Both the position numbers and the translations under genes were made by a program. From Hyunsoonleella jejuensis (GTDB taxonomy: Bacteria > Bacteroidota > Bacteroidia > Flavobacteriales > Flavobacteriaceae), in NCBI RefSeq assembly GCF_900111025.1, contig NZ_FOFN01000001.1, forward strand, positions 1,116,001 to 1,180,000: a stretch of 64,000 nucleotides of DNA, read 5' to 3'. How positions within the stretch are numbered: the stretch's first letter is position 1; each line of letters opens with the position of its first letter. A model generated the notes under the pieces. The model was not told the origin of the DNA. It saw nothing but the letters and a program-made list of their open reading frames with translations, and ran no database searches. Shown one piece after another: positions 36,281-45,027 of this stretch.

Positions 36281-36720
36281 CAAGGCGGAGCCTTGTGGGA
36301 TATGTAATCCCGCGACTCATTAAACGAATAAAATAAATTGTAATTTGCTTGCTTGAATTTGTAAGCAGAACTTTTCTTTTTTCAAGGCGGAGCCTTGTGG
36401 GATATGTAATCCCGCGACTCATTAAACGAATAAAATAAATTGTAATTTGCTTGCTTGAATTTGTAAGCAGAACTTTTCTTTTTTCAAGGCGGAGCCTTGT
36501 GGGATATGTAATCCCGCGACTCATTAAACGAATAAAATAAATTGTAATTTGCTTGCTTGAATTTGTAAGCAGAACTTTTCTTTTTTCAAGGCGGAGCCTT
36601 GTGGGATATGTAATCCCGCGACCCAGTAAACGAATAAAATAAATTGTAATTTGCTTGCTTGAATTTGTAGGCGGAGTTTGTCCTTTTTGAAGGCGGAGCC
36701 TTTAGGTATATGCAATCCCT
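36245..36720. repeat. Array of five 102-bp tandem repeats behind tRNA-Arg
   Basis: GCTTGCTTGAATTTGTA recurs at 36245, 36347, 36449, 36551 and 36653, exactly 102 bases apart. Units 1-4 are almost identical; the fifth is degenerate. Each unit contains the right arm of the tRNA terminator (CAGAACTTTTC), a hairpin AAGGC-GGA-GCCTT, a second hairpin GGGAT-ATGTA-ATCCC, and CGAATAAAA, which also stands just behind the tRNA. The second hairpin plus the following GCGACTCA resembles a worn T arm and acceptor end of a tRNA. Because 102 is a multiple of 3, reading frames stay open through the array on the minus strand; these are not genes. No direct-repeat/spacer pattern of a CRISPR is present. Confidence 0.95.
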
Positions 36721-36904
36721 TTAAGTAGCAATATTGGGTTATTTATTTAAAAATCAGCTACTTGAGTTTATAAGGGGAGTGTTGTGCTGGATATATCAAT
36801 ATCTACACGACCATTAACAAAACATAATCTCCCTTAAATTAAGATATTTTAATTTAAGGGAGATTATTATATTATCAAGAATTAAATTGCCTAATATTAA
36901 GTAT
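36721..36904. other. Intergenic hairpins between the repeat array and the PUL
   Basis: ATAATCTCCCTTAAATTAA (36824-36842) pairs perfectly with 36849-36867 over 19 bp with a 6-base loop. A second stem, ATTGCCTAATA (36886-36896) with TATTAGGCAAT (36910-36920), overlaps the GH3 stop codon. Both could end minus-strand transcription of the PUL. No gene is seen. Confidence 0.6.
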
Positions 36905-39559
36905 TTAATTATTAGGCAATGTGAATACTTTTCCAGTAATATTTAACTTCTCAGAAAGTACTGTCCCATTTTTTACTCTTTCACTTGAAGGTTGAGCTCC
37001 ACCTACAGATATTTTATAAGCTCCTGGTTGTATGATTTTTTCTCCTTCATTATTCACAATAGATAGCTGCTCCTTCTTGATGTTAAACTTTAAAGTCTTC
37101 TTTTCTTTCGGTTCAAATGAAACACGTTCAAAAGCTACTAATGTTTTATGAGGATTATATTCATCTGCATTTGGATTTTCAATATATAATTGAATCACTT
37201 CTTCACCTTTTAAAGCACCAACATTTTCAACGTCAACCTCAATTGTAAACTCATTACCAGCTTCAAGATTTTCAGGCGTTTTAAAATTACCGTATTTAAA
37301 TTTGGTATAGCTAAGCCCATAACCAAACTCATATAACGGATCTCCTTTAAAATATCGATATGTTTTACCTTTCATATCATAATCACTAAATGTAGGTATA
37401 TCATTAATACTTTTGTAGAAGGTAACTGGTAATCTTCCGGCTGGATTATAATCTCCGAAGATAACATCTGCAATGGCAGTACCTCCAGCTTGCCCTGGAT
37501 ACCATGCCTCTATAATAGCTGGAATGTTTTCATTTTCCCAATTTATCGAAAGTGCACTACCGTTTAGTAATACTAATATAGTGGGCTTACCAAGTGACTG
37601 AATTTTTTTAATTAAATCTGTTTGCGTCCTAGGTAATTTGGTGTTAACGCGATCTCCTCCAGAAAATCCATCAACTTTCACTTTCATTTCTTCACCTTCC
37701 AGTAACGGACTAATACCCATACATAATACAACGGCGTCAGCATCCTTTGCGATGTCTAGTGCTTCTTGTTCTAAATTATCCTTAGGTGACTCCCAAAGCA
37801 AATGCATTAGGGAATGCTCTGTATTATCTTGAACACATTCAAATCGAATTTTATAGTTCTTTCCAGCTTGTAGTTTTACATATTCATATAATTTTTTTGG
37901 GTGATGTACATCTTTTCGTTCTATCAAAAGCTTATCATCTAAAAATAATTGAATGGATGAAAAAGCTTCACCGCCTAGGGCGTAATTTCCTGTCTTGTTA
38001 ACTGAAAGTATTCCAGTCCACCTTACGGAGTAGGCGTCATAAGCTATATCAGGAAAAGGAGGTGTAGTTCTCCATGTAAAATATACGGTTTTGTCAACTC
38101 GAGTGTGTTTTGGTGTGCCTTCAAAAGAAATATTATCGTAATATTCAGCTTTTAAACCCGCAGTGCTTTTTGTTTTATCTGTAAATAATACAGTGCTTGG
38201 AATAGCTTCAAAAACAGGTAGTCCCTCAGCTAGTTTACATCCTGTAGCGTAAACTACTTCTGCATTAGGCAACTTATTTTGTAATCCTTTTAGTGGTGTA
38301 ATGGGTTCTTCAGGATAACCATTATAATTACCTAGTAATACTTCTAAATCATCTGCGTTTGATCCAATTACTGCTATTTTTTTAATCTTACTTTTATTGA
38401 GCGGTAATGTATTATTGTCATTCTTTAACAGTACCATAGATTTACGAGCAGTTTCAAGAGCTGCAAGCCTATGTTTTTCAGAATCTACAACATCGTAAGG
38501 TATGGTTTCATATTTAACTGCGCCTTCAGGTGCAAATAAGCCAAGTTTTAGGCGAGCTACCATCAACCTTTCTAAAGAAACATCAAGTTCAGCTTCAGTA
38601 ATTAGTCCATCTTTTACTGCTTGTACTAAGGCAGGGTATGAATTACCGCAGTTTAAATCTGTACCGGCCTTTACTGCCATGGCAGAAGCTTCTTTAGCAT
38701 TGGCGCTTATTTCGTGTGCGCCTTTATCATAAAAATCCCTGATGGCCCAACAGTCGGAAACAATGTAACCTTCAAAGCCCCAATCATCACGTAATAAGCT
38801 ACTCAGTTTTTTACTTCCACAGCAAGGTTCGCCAAAATAACTATTGTAAGCGCACATTACTGAATACACATTAGCTTCTTTAACCACTTTTTCAAAATGT
38901 GGACTATAAGTGTTTAAAAAATCCTGAGCACTGGGCTCCGCATTGAATCGATGACGATCAATTTCAGGACCACTGTGTACCGCAAAATGTTTTGCTGTTG
39001 CTACAAGTTTTAAATAATTTGGGTCGTCTCCTTGAAGCCCTTTTATAAATCTTACTGCTAGTTCTCCAGCAAGATAGGGGTCTTCTCCATAGGTTTCCAT
39101 GCCTCGCCCCCATCTAGGATCTCTAAAAATATTGATATTAGGTGTCCAGTATGTAAGGCCTTGATAGATACCTCTTTTTCCTCGTGAAGCAAATTCATGG
39201 TGTTTTGCACGAGCTTCATCTGATATTATTTCAGATATTTTGCTCATTTGATTTTTATCAAACATCGCTGAAAGCCCTATCGCTTGTGGAAATACGGTAG
39301 CTTTTCCTGCACGACCAACACCATGCAAGCATTCGTTCCACCAATTGTATTCTGGTATTCCAAGTCTTTTTATGGCAGGAGATTCATAGTTCATTTGTCC
39401 TACCTTTTCTTCTAGGGTCATTAAAGCTACAAGTTCTTTCGCCTTTTTTTCGAAATTAGGAGCTTCTTTATTTTCCTGTGTATTAGTTTGAGACTTGTCG
39501 TTAGAGCATGCTACAATGCTCAAAACAAAGAGGAGCATAATACGTATGTGAAAATTCAT
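36905..39559 (-). CDS. GH3 beta-xylosidase/beta-glucosidase-type lipoprotein with PA14 domain
   Basis: This 884-residue exported exo-glycosidase is predicted. A lipoprotein signal (VLSIVACSND, Cys18) leads to the GH3 barrel with NWWNECLHGVGRAG, DPRWGRGMETYGEDP, TAKHFAVHSGPE and the nucleophile Asp269 in VSDCW. A GH3 C-terminal sandwich is interrupted by a PA14-like domain (about 470-600, with AEYYDNISFEG and VRWTGIL), and a fibronectin-III-like domain ends the protein (TFYKSINDIP..FGYGLSYTKF, then VENVGALKGEEVIQLY). NECLHG and SGPE are typical of xylosidase-like GH3 enzymes, so release of xylose or glucose from non-reducing ends is likely. It lies 30 bases downstream of the lipoprotein gene 39590-40486. 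Confidence 0.93.
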   Translation of the reverse strand: MNFHIRIMLLFVLSIVACSNDKSQTNTQENKEAPNFEKKAKELVALMTLEEKVGQMNYESPAIKRLGIPEYNWWNECLHGVGRAGKATVFPQAIGLSAMFDKNQMSKISEIISDEARAKHHEFASRGKRGIYQGLTYWTPNINIFRDPRWGRGMETYGEDPYLAGELAVRFIKGLQGDDPNYLKLVATAKHFAVHSGPEIDRHRFNAEPSAQDFLNTYSPHFEKVVKEANVYSVMCAYNSYFGEPCCGSKKLSSLLRDDWGFEGYIVSDCWAIRDFYDKGAHEISANAKEASAMAVKAGTDLNCGNSYPALVQAVKDGLITEAELDVSLERLMVARLKLGLFAPEGAVKYETIPYDVVDSEKHRLAALETARKSMVLLKNDNNTLPLNKSKIKKIAVIGSNADDLEVLLGNYNGYPEEPITPLKGLQNKLPNAEVVYATGCKLAEGLPVFEAIPSTVLFTDKTKSTAGLKAEYYDNISFEGTPKHTRVDKTVYFTWRTTPPFPDIAYDAYSVRWTGILSVNKTGNYALGGEAFSSIQLFLDDKLLIERKDVHHPKKLYEYVKLQAGKNYKIRFECVQDNTEHSLMHLLWESPKDNLEQEALDIAKDADAVVLCMGISPLLEGEEMKVKVDGFSGGDRVNTKLPRTQTDLIKKIQSLGKPTILVLLNGSALSINWENENIPAIIEAWYPGQAGGTAIADVIFGDYNPAGRLPVTFYKSINDIPTFSDYDMKGKTYRYFKGDPLYEFGYGLSYTKFKYGNFKTPENLEAGNEFTIEVDVENVGALKGEEVIQLYIENPNADEYNPHKTLVAFERVSFEPKEKKTLKFNIKKEQLSIVNNEGEKIIQPGAYKISVGGAQPSSERVKNGTVLSEKLNITGKVFTLPNN

Positions 39560-39589
39560 TAATTTTATTTAAATTAGAGATGGATTAAG

Positions 39590-40486
39590 TTATGGGCAAA
39601 CACCTACGTCGTCTAAGTAGAATGTACCAGATACATCATCTCCTGGACTAATAAACATTTGAAATCTTATGTACTGTCCTGTAGGTTCAAAAGGTGTAAA
39701 GTCAGGAATGCCCAGAGCACCAGATCCTGTAAAACCAGCAGTGGCCGTTGTAAAATCAAACCTTAGTTCTTCCCAACCTGTTCCAGTGTGTATAAGATTA
39801 ACTTCTGCTTCACGTTCTGTATCATTATTAGGGTCCTGTTGCACAGTTAATCTTAAAGGTATTTGTGTGTTTGACCAAAACTTAAGTCTTACGATTTTAT
39901 CATCATTCTCACCATCACTGCTAAAATCTATTGGGCTATTCATTTGAACACCAAAACCATCAAAGTTCCCCCCACCATCTTGCGTAATTTGCAAAACATT
40001 TGAAACCTCAGGATTTGCACCTGATGGGTCTGGGTTTTCAACTGTTGTAAGATCTACTCCATTAAATCCAAAAGAAAAGGCTATGTTGCCATCATCCCAA
40101 GTAGCCGGTGCACTAAAAATTTGCGTACAGGGATCGGCAGGAGGTATTACTTCAAAAAGTTGCTCTGTCACTTTGCCATTGGGTGCAATGGCCCTGATTG
40201 TGACAAAAAAGGTCTCATCAGATTCTGGGTATAAATACATGATTTCTTGTTGAATACCAATAAGGCTAGGGGTGTCACCCGGAAGTCCCGATAATACTTC
40301 AAAAGCTGTCGCTCCAATTGCAGTAGGACTTACCGTTACCTCGAATGGAGGTTCCGAATTATTAAAAGCTATGTTGGCTTGAATACTTTCAGGAGCAGGT
40401 CCTTCTATAAGTATAGCGTCAAACTCAGAATCTCTATTACAAGAGACAAATAATAAGATTACAATTAACAATAAAAACGGTCGCAT
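39590..40486 (-). CDS. PUL lipoprotein with carbohydrate-binding-type domain
   Basis: This 298-residue surface-type lipoprotein (LLFVSCNRDS, Cys16) has a PKD-like beta domain (about 25-120, ending TVRAIAPNGKVTEQLFEVI) and a C-terminal jelly-roll-like domain (about 125-298) with TWDDGNIAF, GGGNFDGFGVQMN and FYLDDVGVC. The latter resembles carbohydrate-binding modules found in surface glycan-binding proteins of laminarin and xylan loci. No catalytic motif is visible. It is divergent from the hybrid regulator gene and precedes a GH3 gene, so capture of the target glycan at the cell surface is inferred. Confidence 0.75.
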   Translation of the reverse strand: MRPFLLLIVILLFVSCNRDSEFDAILIEGPAPESIQANIAFNNSEPPFEVTVSPTAIGATAFEVLSGLPGDTPSLIGIQQEIMYLYPESDETFFVTIRAIAPNGKVTEQLFEVIPPADPCTQIFSAPATWDDGNIAFSFGFNGVDLTTVENPDPSGANPEVSNVLQITQDGGGNFDGFGVQMNSPIDFSSDGENDDKIVRLKFWSNTQIPLRLTVQQDPNNDTEREAEVNLIHTGTGWEELRFDFTTATAGFTGSGALGIPDFTPFEPTGQYIRFQMFISPGDDVSGTFYLDDVGVCP

Positions 40487-40569
40487 AGTTCTAGTTTATT
40501 TTAAATTTATGGAACAATATAATATTTTACTTGTGTTTAGAAGCATGTAAACATTTGTGAATATTGTAT

Positions 40570-40659
40570 TTGCAACATTTGAGGTCTAAAATGCTACATA
40601 TTTTATTGTTATTAGTTTCAAATTGCATTTATTTGACTTCTAAATGCTACATATTTTAT
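40570..40659. promoter_or_regulatory. Direct repeats with ATGCTACATAT in the divergent PUL promoter region
   Basis: ATGCTACATAT occurs at 40591-40601 and 40644-40654, 53 bases apart, each preceded by a related TTGCA..ATTTGA stretch (from 40570 and 40623). A variant, ATGCAACATAT, occurs upstream of susC at 44872-44882. Position and sharing suggest binding sites of the hybrid regulator. The second copy ends four bases before the regulator ATG, which would permit autorepression. Confidence 0.55.
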
Positions 40660-43600
40660 GATTATTAAAAAACGTTATTTTTTGAAATTTTATAGATATA
40701 TATTTTTGACTTTGTTTTTCCTTAACATAGTGAACGGTTATTCCCAAATTGATTTTACCGCTTTAGAGTTTAATACCGTTGAAAATAATATATTTCAACG
40801 CCCCATTACATCAATAGTTCGTGATAGAAATGGGTTTTTATGGATAGCTACCGATGGTGCTGGCTTGTATAAATATAATGGTTTTTCTTATACGTATTAT
40901 GGGCATATTATAGACGATGTCAATAGTGTTAATAGTAATTCAATAACAGCCCTGTTTTTAGATAGTTCTCAGCGATTATGGATTGGAACGGATGCAGGGC
41001 TATGCGTATATAATGAAGAGCAAAATTCATTTAAGCGATATAATCACTCATATTATAACAACTTAGAAAACGCCTACGTTAGTGTATTAAGCTTCGCTGA
41101 ATATGAAGATAGGTTTCTTGTGGGAACTTATGATGGTATTATGGTATTAGATATGGAGAGTGGCATGTTAAAGGATTATGGGCTAGAAGGTCAAGGGGTT
41201 TTAGATATGCAGTTTTCTGCGAAAGGGAATTTATACGCAGCTACTAATCTTGGATTGAAAGTGGAGAGATATCATGAATTAGGAGGGTTTGAGGAGATAA
41301 GTTTGGGAGCTGGTATTTTAGGGGAATACATAACAAGTTTGCATATTGACAAACAAGAGATTTTATGGATAGGAACGCTTAAAAATGGAACTTTTAAGGG
41401 TGATTTAAAAAAATCAATAGTTGCTTTCGATAAATTAGATATCGTTGATAGTGCTACAATGGCTATTACAAGTGGTTTAGATCATGTTTTTGTATCTGTA
41501 GAAAATGAAGGTCTTTTTGTTTTGGATCAGACGGGAGAAATAGTAAAACACTATTTGTATAGCGTAAAAAATCTTAACGGCGTGGGTTCAGATTCTGTTT
41601 GGTCCATGTTTTTGGATAACGAGAACAGGCTATGGTTGGGCTATTACGAAAATGGTTTAGGTTTTTTTGATAAATACCATAACAAGTTCGATTCTATTAA
41701 AAGGAAGGAGGAAGGCAATGGCATTCATACCAATGAAATAAAGGCATTTGCTAAAACAGGAGATGGTAATATATGGATAGCTCAAATAAATGGAATTGAT
41801 ATTTTAAATACTAGTAGTGGTACTGTAGCCAATATTTATGGGAAACAAAGCTCAGAATATAAAGGCCTGAAAAAGGGACTATATATTGAAGATGTTTTTA
41901 TAGATAGTAAGGGTAATGCTTGGGTTGCAACATGGGGCGAGGGGCTTTTCTTTCTAAAAAAAGGGAGTAAAACTTTTGTAAACTTTAATAAAGTTAATAC
42001 CTCTGGAGCTCTAAAAACAAATAAAGTTAAATGTTTTGCTGAAGATAGTACTGGTAAGGTTTGGATAGGTTCTTTTTTAGAAGGGGTTTTTTATTTTGAT
42101 TATAATACTGGAAAAATTCATTCACCAAGTGGGGAGTTTTATGCTAGGTCAGAAGTAGTGGATAAGGATATTGAGGTGATACACAACGATAGTTCTGGTC
42201 ATATTTGGATAGGGACGTCGTCTGGTTTATATCAAATCGACAATAAAGATAATAATGAGTATGTAGTAACTGCACATAATGACTCTATTTCGTCCAAATT
42301 TGCTGGCCACCCAAGTTCTAATAGAATATTAGATATCTATGAGACGCAAGACGGAACGGTATGGTGTGGGACTAATGGCGGTGGGTTGTTTGAGTACAAA
42401 AGAGATAAGAAGTGTTTTGAATCTTTTGAGTTGGAAGGATTTGATTTATCATTTGTAAATACCATTTTTGAGCCTGTAAAAAATGAGCTGTGGGTTAGTA
42501 GTAAACAGGGAATTCTTAAAATTAATCGAGATACCAATGATGTTGTTCAGTTTACTATTTATGATGGTTTGCTTGAAAACTTTTTGATAGATGGAGCAGC
42601 AATATTAGATAATAACAACAATTTATATTTAGGTACCAAGAGCGGGGTTAATATTATAAATCCACAAAACATACCGTTTAACCCTTATTTAGCAAAACCC
42701 TATCTTAAAGGTGTAAAATTATTTAATAAAAAAGTAAATAAAAGCGACAAGGATAGTCCTTTAGTTATCAAAAGTGATACTAATGTAATATCCCTAAGGC
42801 ATGATCAACGTGTTGTTACTATAGATTATGGTGCCGTTAGCTTTACAAGGCCAGAAAAAAACCAGTTTGCCTATCTTTTGGAGGGTTTTGAGGAAGACTG
42901 GAATTACGTTGGGTCAAAAATGAATGCAACTTATACTAATCTTGAGCCAGGAGATTATACTTTTAAGTTAAAGGCTTCAAATAATGATAATATATGGAAT
43001 GACGCATCTGCTATTCTCAAGATACAGGTGCAGTCTCCGTGGTGGAAAACTATATGGGCGTACATTGCCTACATTATTTGTTTTGGTTTATTTGTGTTAG
43101 TTGGAATGTATTCGTATCGCAAGTATGTTAACGAGCGAAATACTTTTAGACTCGAGAGAGAACGAAGAAAGCAAAAAGTGGAACTGCAAAAGCAAAAACT
43201 TCAATTCTTTACAAATATATCACACGAATTCAGGACACCACTTACCTTAATAATTAACCCAATAAAGGAGCTTATCGAGAAGCATAATACAGAAGCGTCA
43301 AAGTCTGTACAACAAAAATATCATATCATTTATAAAAACGCTGAACGCCTTTCTAGATTGATAAACGAACTTATGGATTTTAGAAAGCTGCAATCCAATA
43401 AGCTTCAATTAAAATTGAGCGAGTTTAATATTGTTAAAAGTACAAAGAACATTCTCAGCTTTTTTAACGAAGAATCTAAAAGAAGATCAATACAACTGGA
43501 TTTAAAATATGAAAGCATAGATTTTAATATATGGGCAGATAAAGGGATACTGGATAAGGTATTGTTTAATTTGTTATCCAATGCTTTTAAGGTAACGCCT

Positions 43601-44782
43601 AATAAAGGGAAAATTCGAGTAAAGATTGCTTCTAAAAAGAAAAAGATATTACCACTATTAGATAAAGACACTCCCGTACCTGTGTTAGAAATTAGTGTTA
43701 AGGACAATGGGCCAGGTATAGACCAAAAAGATTATAATAAAATTTTTGAACGATTTTATCAAGTAGGGCAATTAAATAAATCTTACTACGGTAGTACTGG
43801 AGTGGGTTTAGATATGGTTAAAAACTTTATTAAACTTCATAAAGGTTTGATAGAAGTAGAGAGCGAATTAGGAAAAGGTTCAAGTTTCAAGGTGTTTTTG
43901 CCTTACGGAAAAGAATATTTTAAAGACGAGGAATTTTCATCGAAATTGTCAGATAAAATGTTGCAGTTACCTAAAATCTCTAAAACTAAAGTTTATAACA
44001 TAGAAGATATTCTTTCAAAAAAAGAAGTAAAGAATAAATTGCTGATTGTGGAGGATAACGTAGATCTTCAAGATTACTTAGTATCAGTTTTAAAAGAAGA
44101 GTACGATTTGGTTTTGGCGTCGGATGGGCAAGAAGGGTGGCTAAAAACTATGGAACATAGTCCCGATATAATTATTTCAGACTTAATAATGCCAATTATG
44201 GATGGGATAGAGTTTTGTAAAAAAGTTAAGAATGATCCTAACCTAAGCAGTATACCTATAGTAATGCTTACAGCAAAAAACTTGAGCGAGGATAGAATAA
44301 AAGCAATAAAGGGAGGTGCCGACGCATATATCGTGAAGCCTTTTGACAATGACGAACTAATGGTGGTTCTGGAGGAGCTTCTTGCAAAGAGTGAAAAGTT
44401 ATCTGAGAAGTACGCTAATACAGCAGCGCCTTTAAATGAAGAGAAAAAGGAAAAGGATTTGGACAATGATTTTATTCAAAAAGTGCTAGGATTCATTTAT
44501 GAGAATATTGAAAACCCTGATTTAAATGTAGAAAAGCTATCTTCTCACCTTTGCCTAAGTAGAAGTCAGGTTTATAGAAAGATAAAAACGCTAACGGGCT
44601 TGTCCCCCATACAGTTTATAAGAAGAGTAAGATTAGAAAGATCTAAGGTGATTTTTCAAAATGATAAAAATTTAAATGTAAGTGAAGTTGCCCATAAAGT
44701 AGGTTTCCTGTCTGCATCATATTTTACAGTTTGTTATAAGAAACAGTTTGGAGAATTACCCAAAAGCAGGAAGAGCGATTAG
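40658..44782 (+). CDS. Hybrid two-component system regulator (HTCS)
   Basis: This one-protein sensor, kinase and transcription factor controls the PUL. The 1374 residues comprise a signal sequence (about 1-31), two beta-propeller repeat sets (about 35-710, with many LWIGT/LWIAT motifs), a Y_Y_Y domain (about 725-790), a transmembrane helix (about 798-820), HisKA with phospho-acceptor His856 in NISHEFRTPL, HATPase (about 957-1075, with NGPGIDQKD and GVGLDMVKNF), a receiver domain with Asp1175 in IISDLIMPIMDG, and an AraC-type HTH (about 1275-1370, ending ASYFTVCYKKQFG). In this family the periplasmic propeller binds an oligosaccharide released from the substrate. All key residues are present. 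Confidence 0.97.
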   Translation: MIIKKRYFLKFYRYIFLTLFFLNIVNGYSQIDFTALEFNTVENNIFQRPITSIVRDRNGFLWIATDGAGLYKYNGFSYTYYGHIIDDVNSVNSNSITALFLDSSQRLWIGTDAGLCVYNEEQNSFKRYNHSYYNNLENAYVSVLSFAEYEDRFLVGTYDGIMVLDMESGMLKDYGLEGQGVLDMQFSAKGNLYAATNLGLKVERYHELGGFEEISLGAGILGEYITSLHIDKQEILWIGTLKNGTFKGDLKKSIVAFDKLDIVDSATMAITSGLDHVFVSVENEGLFVLDQTGEIVKHYLYSVKNLNGVGSDSVWSMFLDNENRLWLGYYENGLGFFDKYHNKFDSIKRKEEGNGIHTNEIKAFAKTGDGNIWIAQINGIDILNTSSGTVANIYGKQSSEYKGLKKGLYIEDVFIDSKGNAWVATWGEGLFFLKKGSKTFVNFNKVNTSGALKTNKVKCFAEDSTGKVWIGSFLEGVFYFDYNTGKIHSPSGEFYARSEVVDKDIEVIHNDSSGHIWIGTSSGLYQIDNKDNNEYVVTAHNDSISSKFAGHPSSNRILDIYETQDGTVWCGTNGGGLFEYKRDKKCFESFELEGFDLSFVNTIFEPVKNELWVSSKQGILKINRDTNDVVQFTIYDGLLENFLIDGAAILDNNNNLYLGTKSGVNIINPQNIPFNPYLAKPYLKGVKLFNKKVNKSDKDSPLVIKSDTNVISLRHDQRVVTIDYGAVSFTRPEKNQFAYLLEGFEEDWNYVGSKMNATYTNLEPGDYTFKLKASNNDNIWNDASAILKIQVQSPWWKTIWAYIAYIICFGLFVLVGMYSYRKYVNERNTFRLERERRKQKVELQKQKLQFFTNISHEFRTPLTLIINPIKELIEKHNTEASKSVQQKYHIIYKNAERLSRLINELMDFRKLQSNKLQLKLSEFNIVKSTKNILSFFNEESKRRSIQLDLKYESIDFNIWADKGILDKVLFNLLSNAFKVTPNKGKIRVKIASKKKKILPLLDKDTPVPVLEISVKDNGPGIDQKDYNKIFERFYQVGQLNKSYYGSTGVGLDMVKNFIKLHKGLIEVESELGKGSSFKVFLPYGKEYFKDEEFSSKLSDKMLQLPKISKTKVYNIEDILSKKEVKNKLLIVEDNVDLQDYLVSVLKEEYDLVLASDGQEGWLKTMEHSPDIIISDLIMPIMDGIEFCKKVKNDPNLSSIPIVMLTAKNLSEDRIKAIKGGADAYIVKPFDNDELMVVLEELLAKSEKLSEKYANTAAPLNEEKKEKDLDNDFIQKVLGFIYENIENPDLNVEKLSSHLCLSRSQVYRKIKTLTGLSPIQFIRRVRLERSKVIFQNDKNLNVSEVAHKVGFLSASYFTVCYKKQFGELPKSRKSD

Positions 44783-45027
44783 ATATTAGCCTTTTAAAAA
44801 GTGTTTTGTTTTAGTCTGCAAGGGTGTTTAAAAAACCATATAAAACACAGGTGTTTGTGGATAATGTCCAAATGCAACATATGAAATATTTATTGCATCA
44901 AATAAATTGCTCTCGTTGCAACTACTAAATATAAATTGCAATCAATAAAGCAGTTGTTGGTATTACTCATAACAATTTGTGAGACCAACAAGAAACTTAA
45001 ACTATTTAATCAAAACTAAATTCGAAC
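44783..45027 (+). promoter_or_regulatory. susC upstream region with a candidate HTCS site
   Basis: This gap of 245 bases holds ATGCAACATAT at 44872-44882, matching the two sites near the regulator start except for one base, and further TTGCA words at 44915-44960. No clear TAnnTTTG element or gene was found. It probably carries the inducible promoter of susC-susD. Confidence 0.5.

Noticed and set aside
36210-36715. Open frames on the minus strand through the 102-bp array (repeat MSRGITYPTRL...)
   Set aside because: They exist because the repeat length is a multiple of three; they run into the tRNA terminator, have no start signal and no known domain.
36245-36720. CRISPR array
   Set aside because: The whole 102-base unit repeats without variable spacers, and no cas gene is near.
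44074-44466. 130-codon frame antisense to the hybrid regulator
   Set aside because: It is a shadow of the receiver domain, Ser-rich, with no domain.
40591-44882. ATGCWACATAT as a transposon end or insertion trace
   Set aside because: There is no transposase and there are no inverted ends or target duplications; the sites fit promoter regions better.
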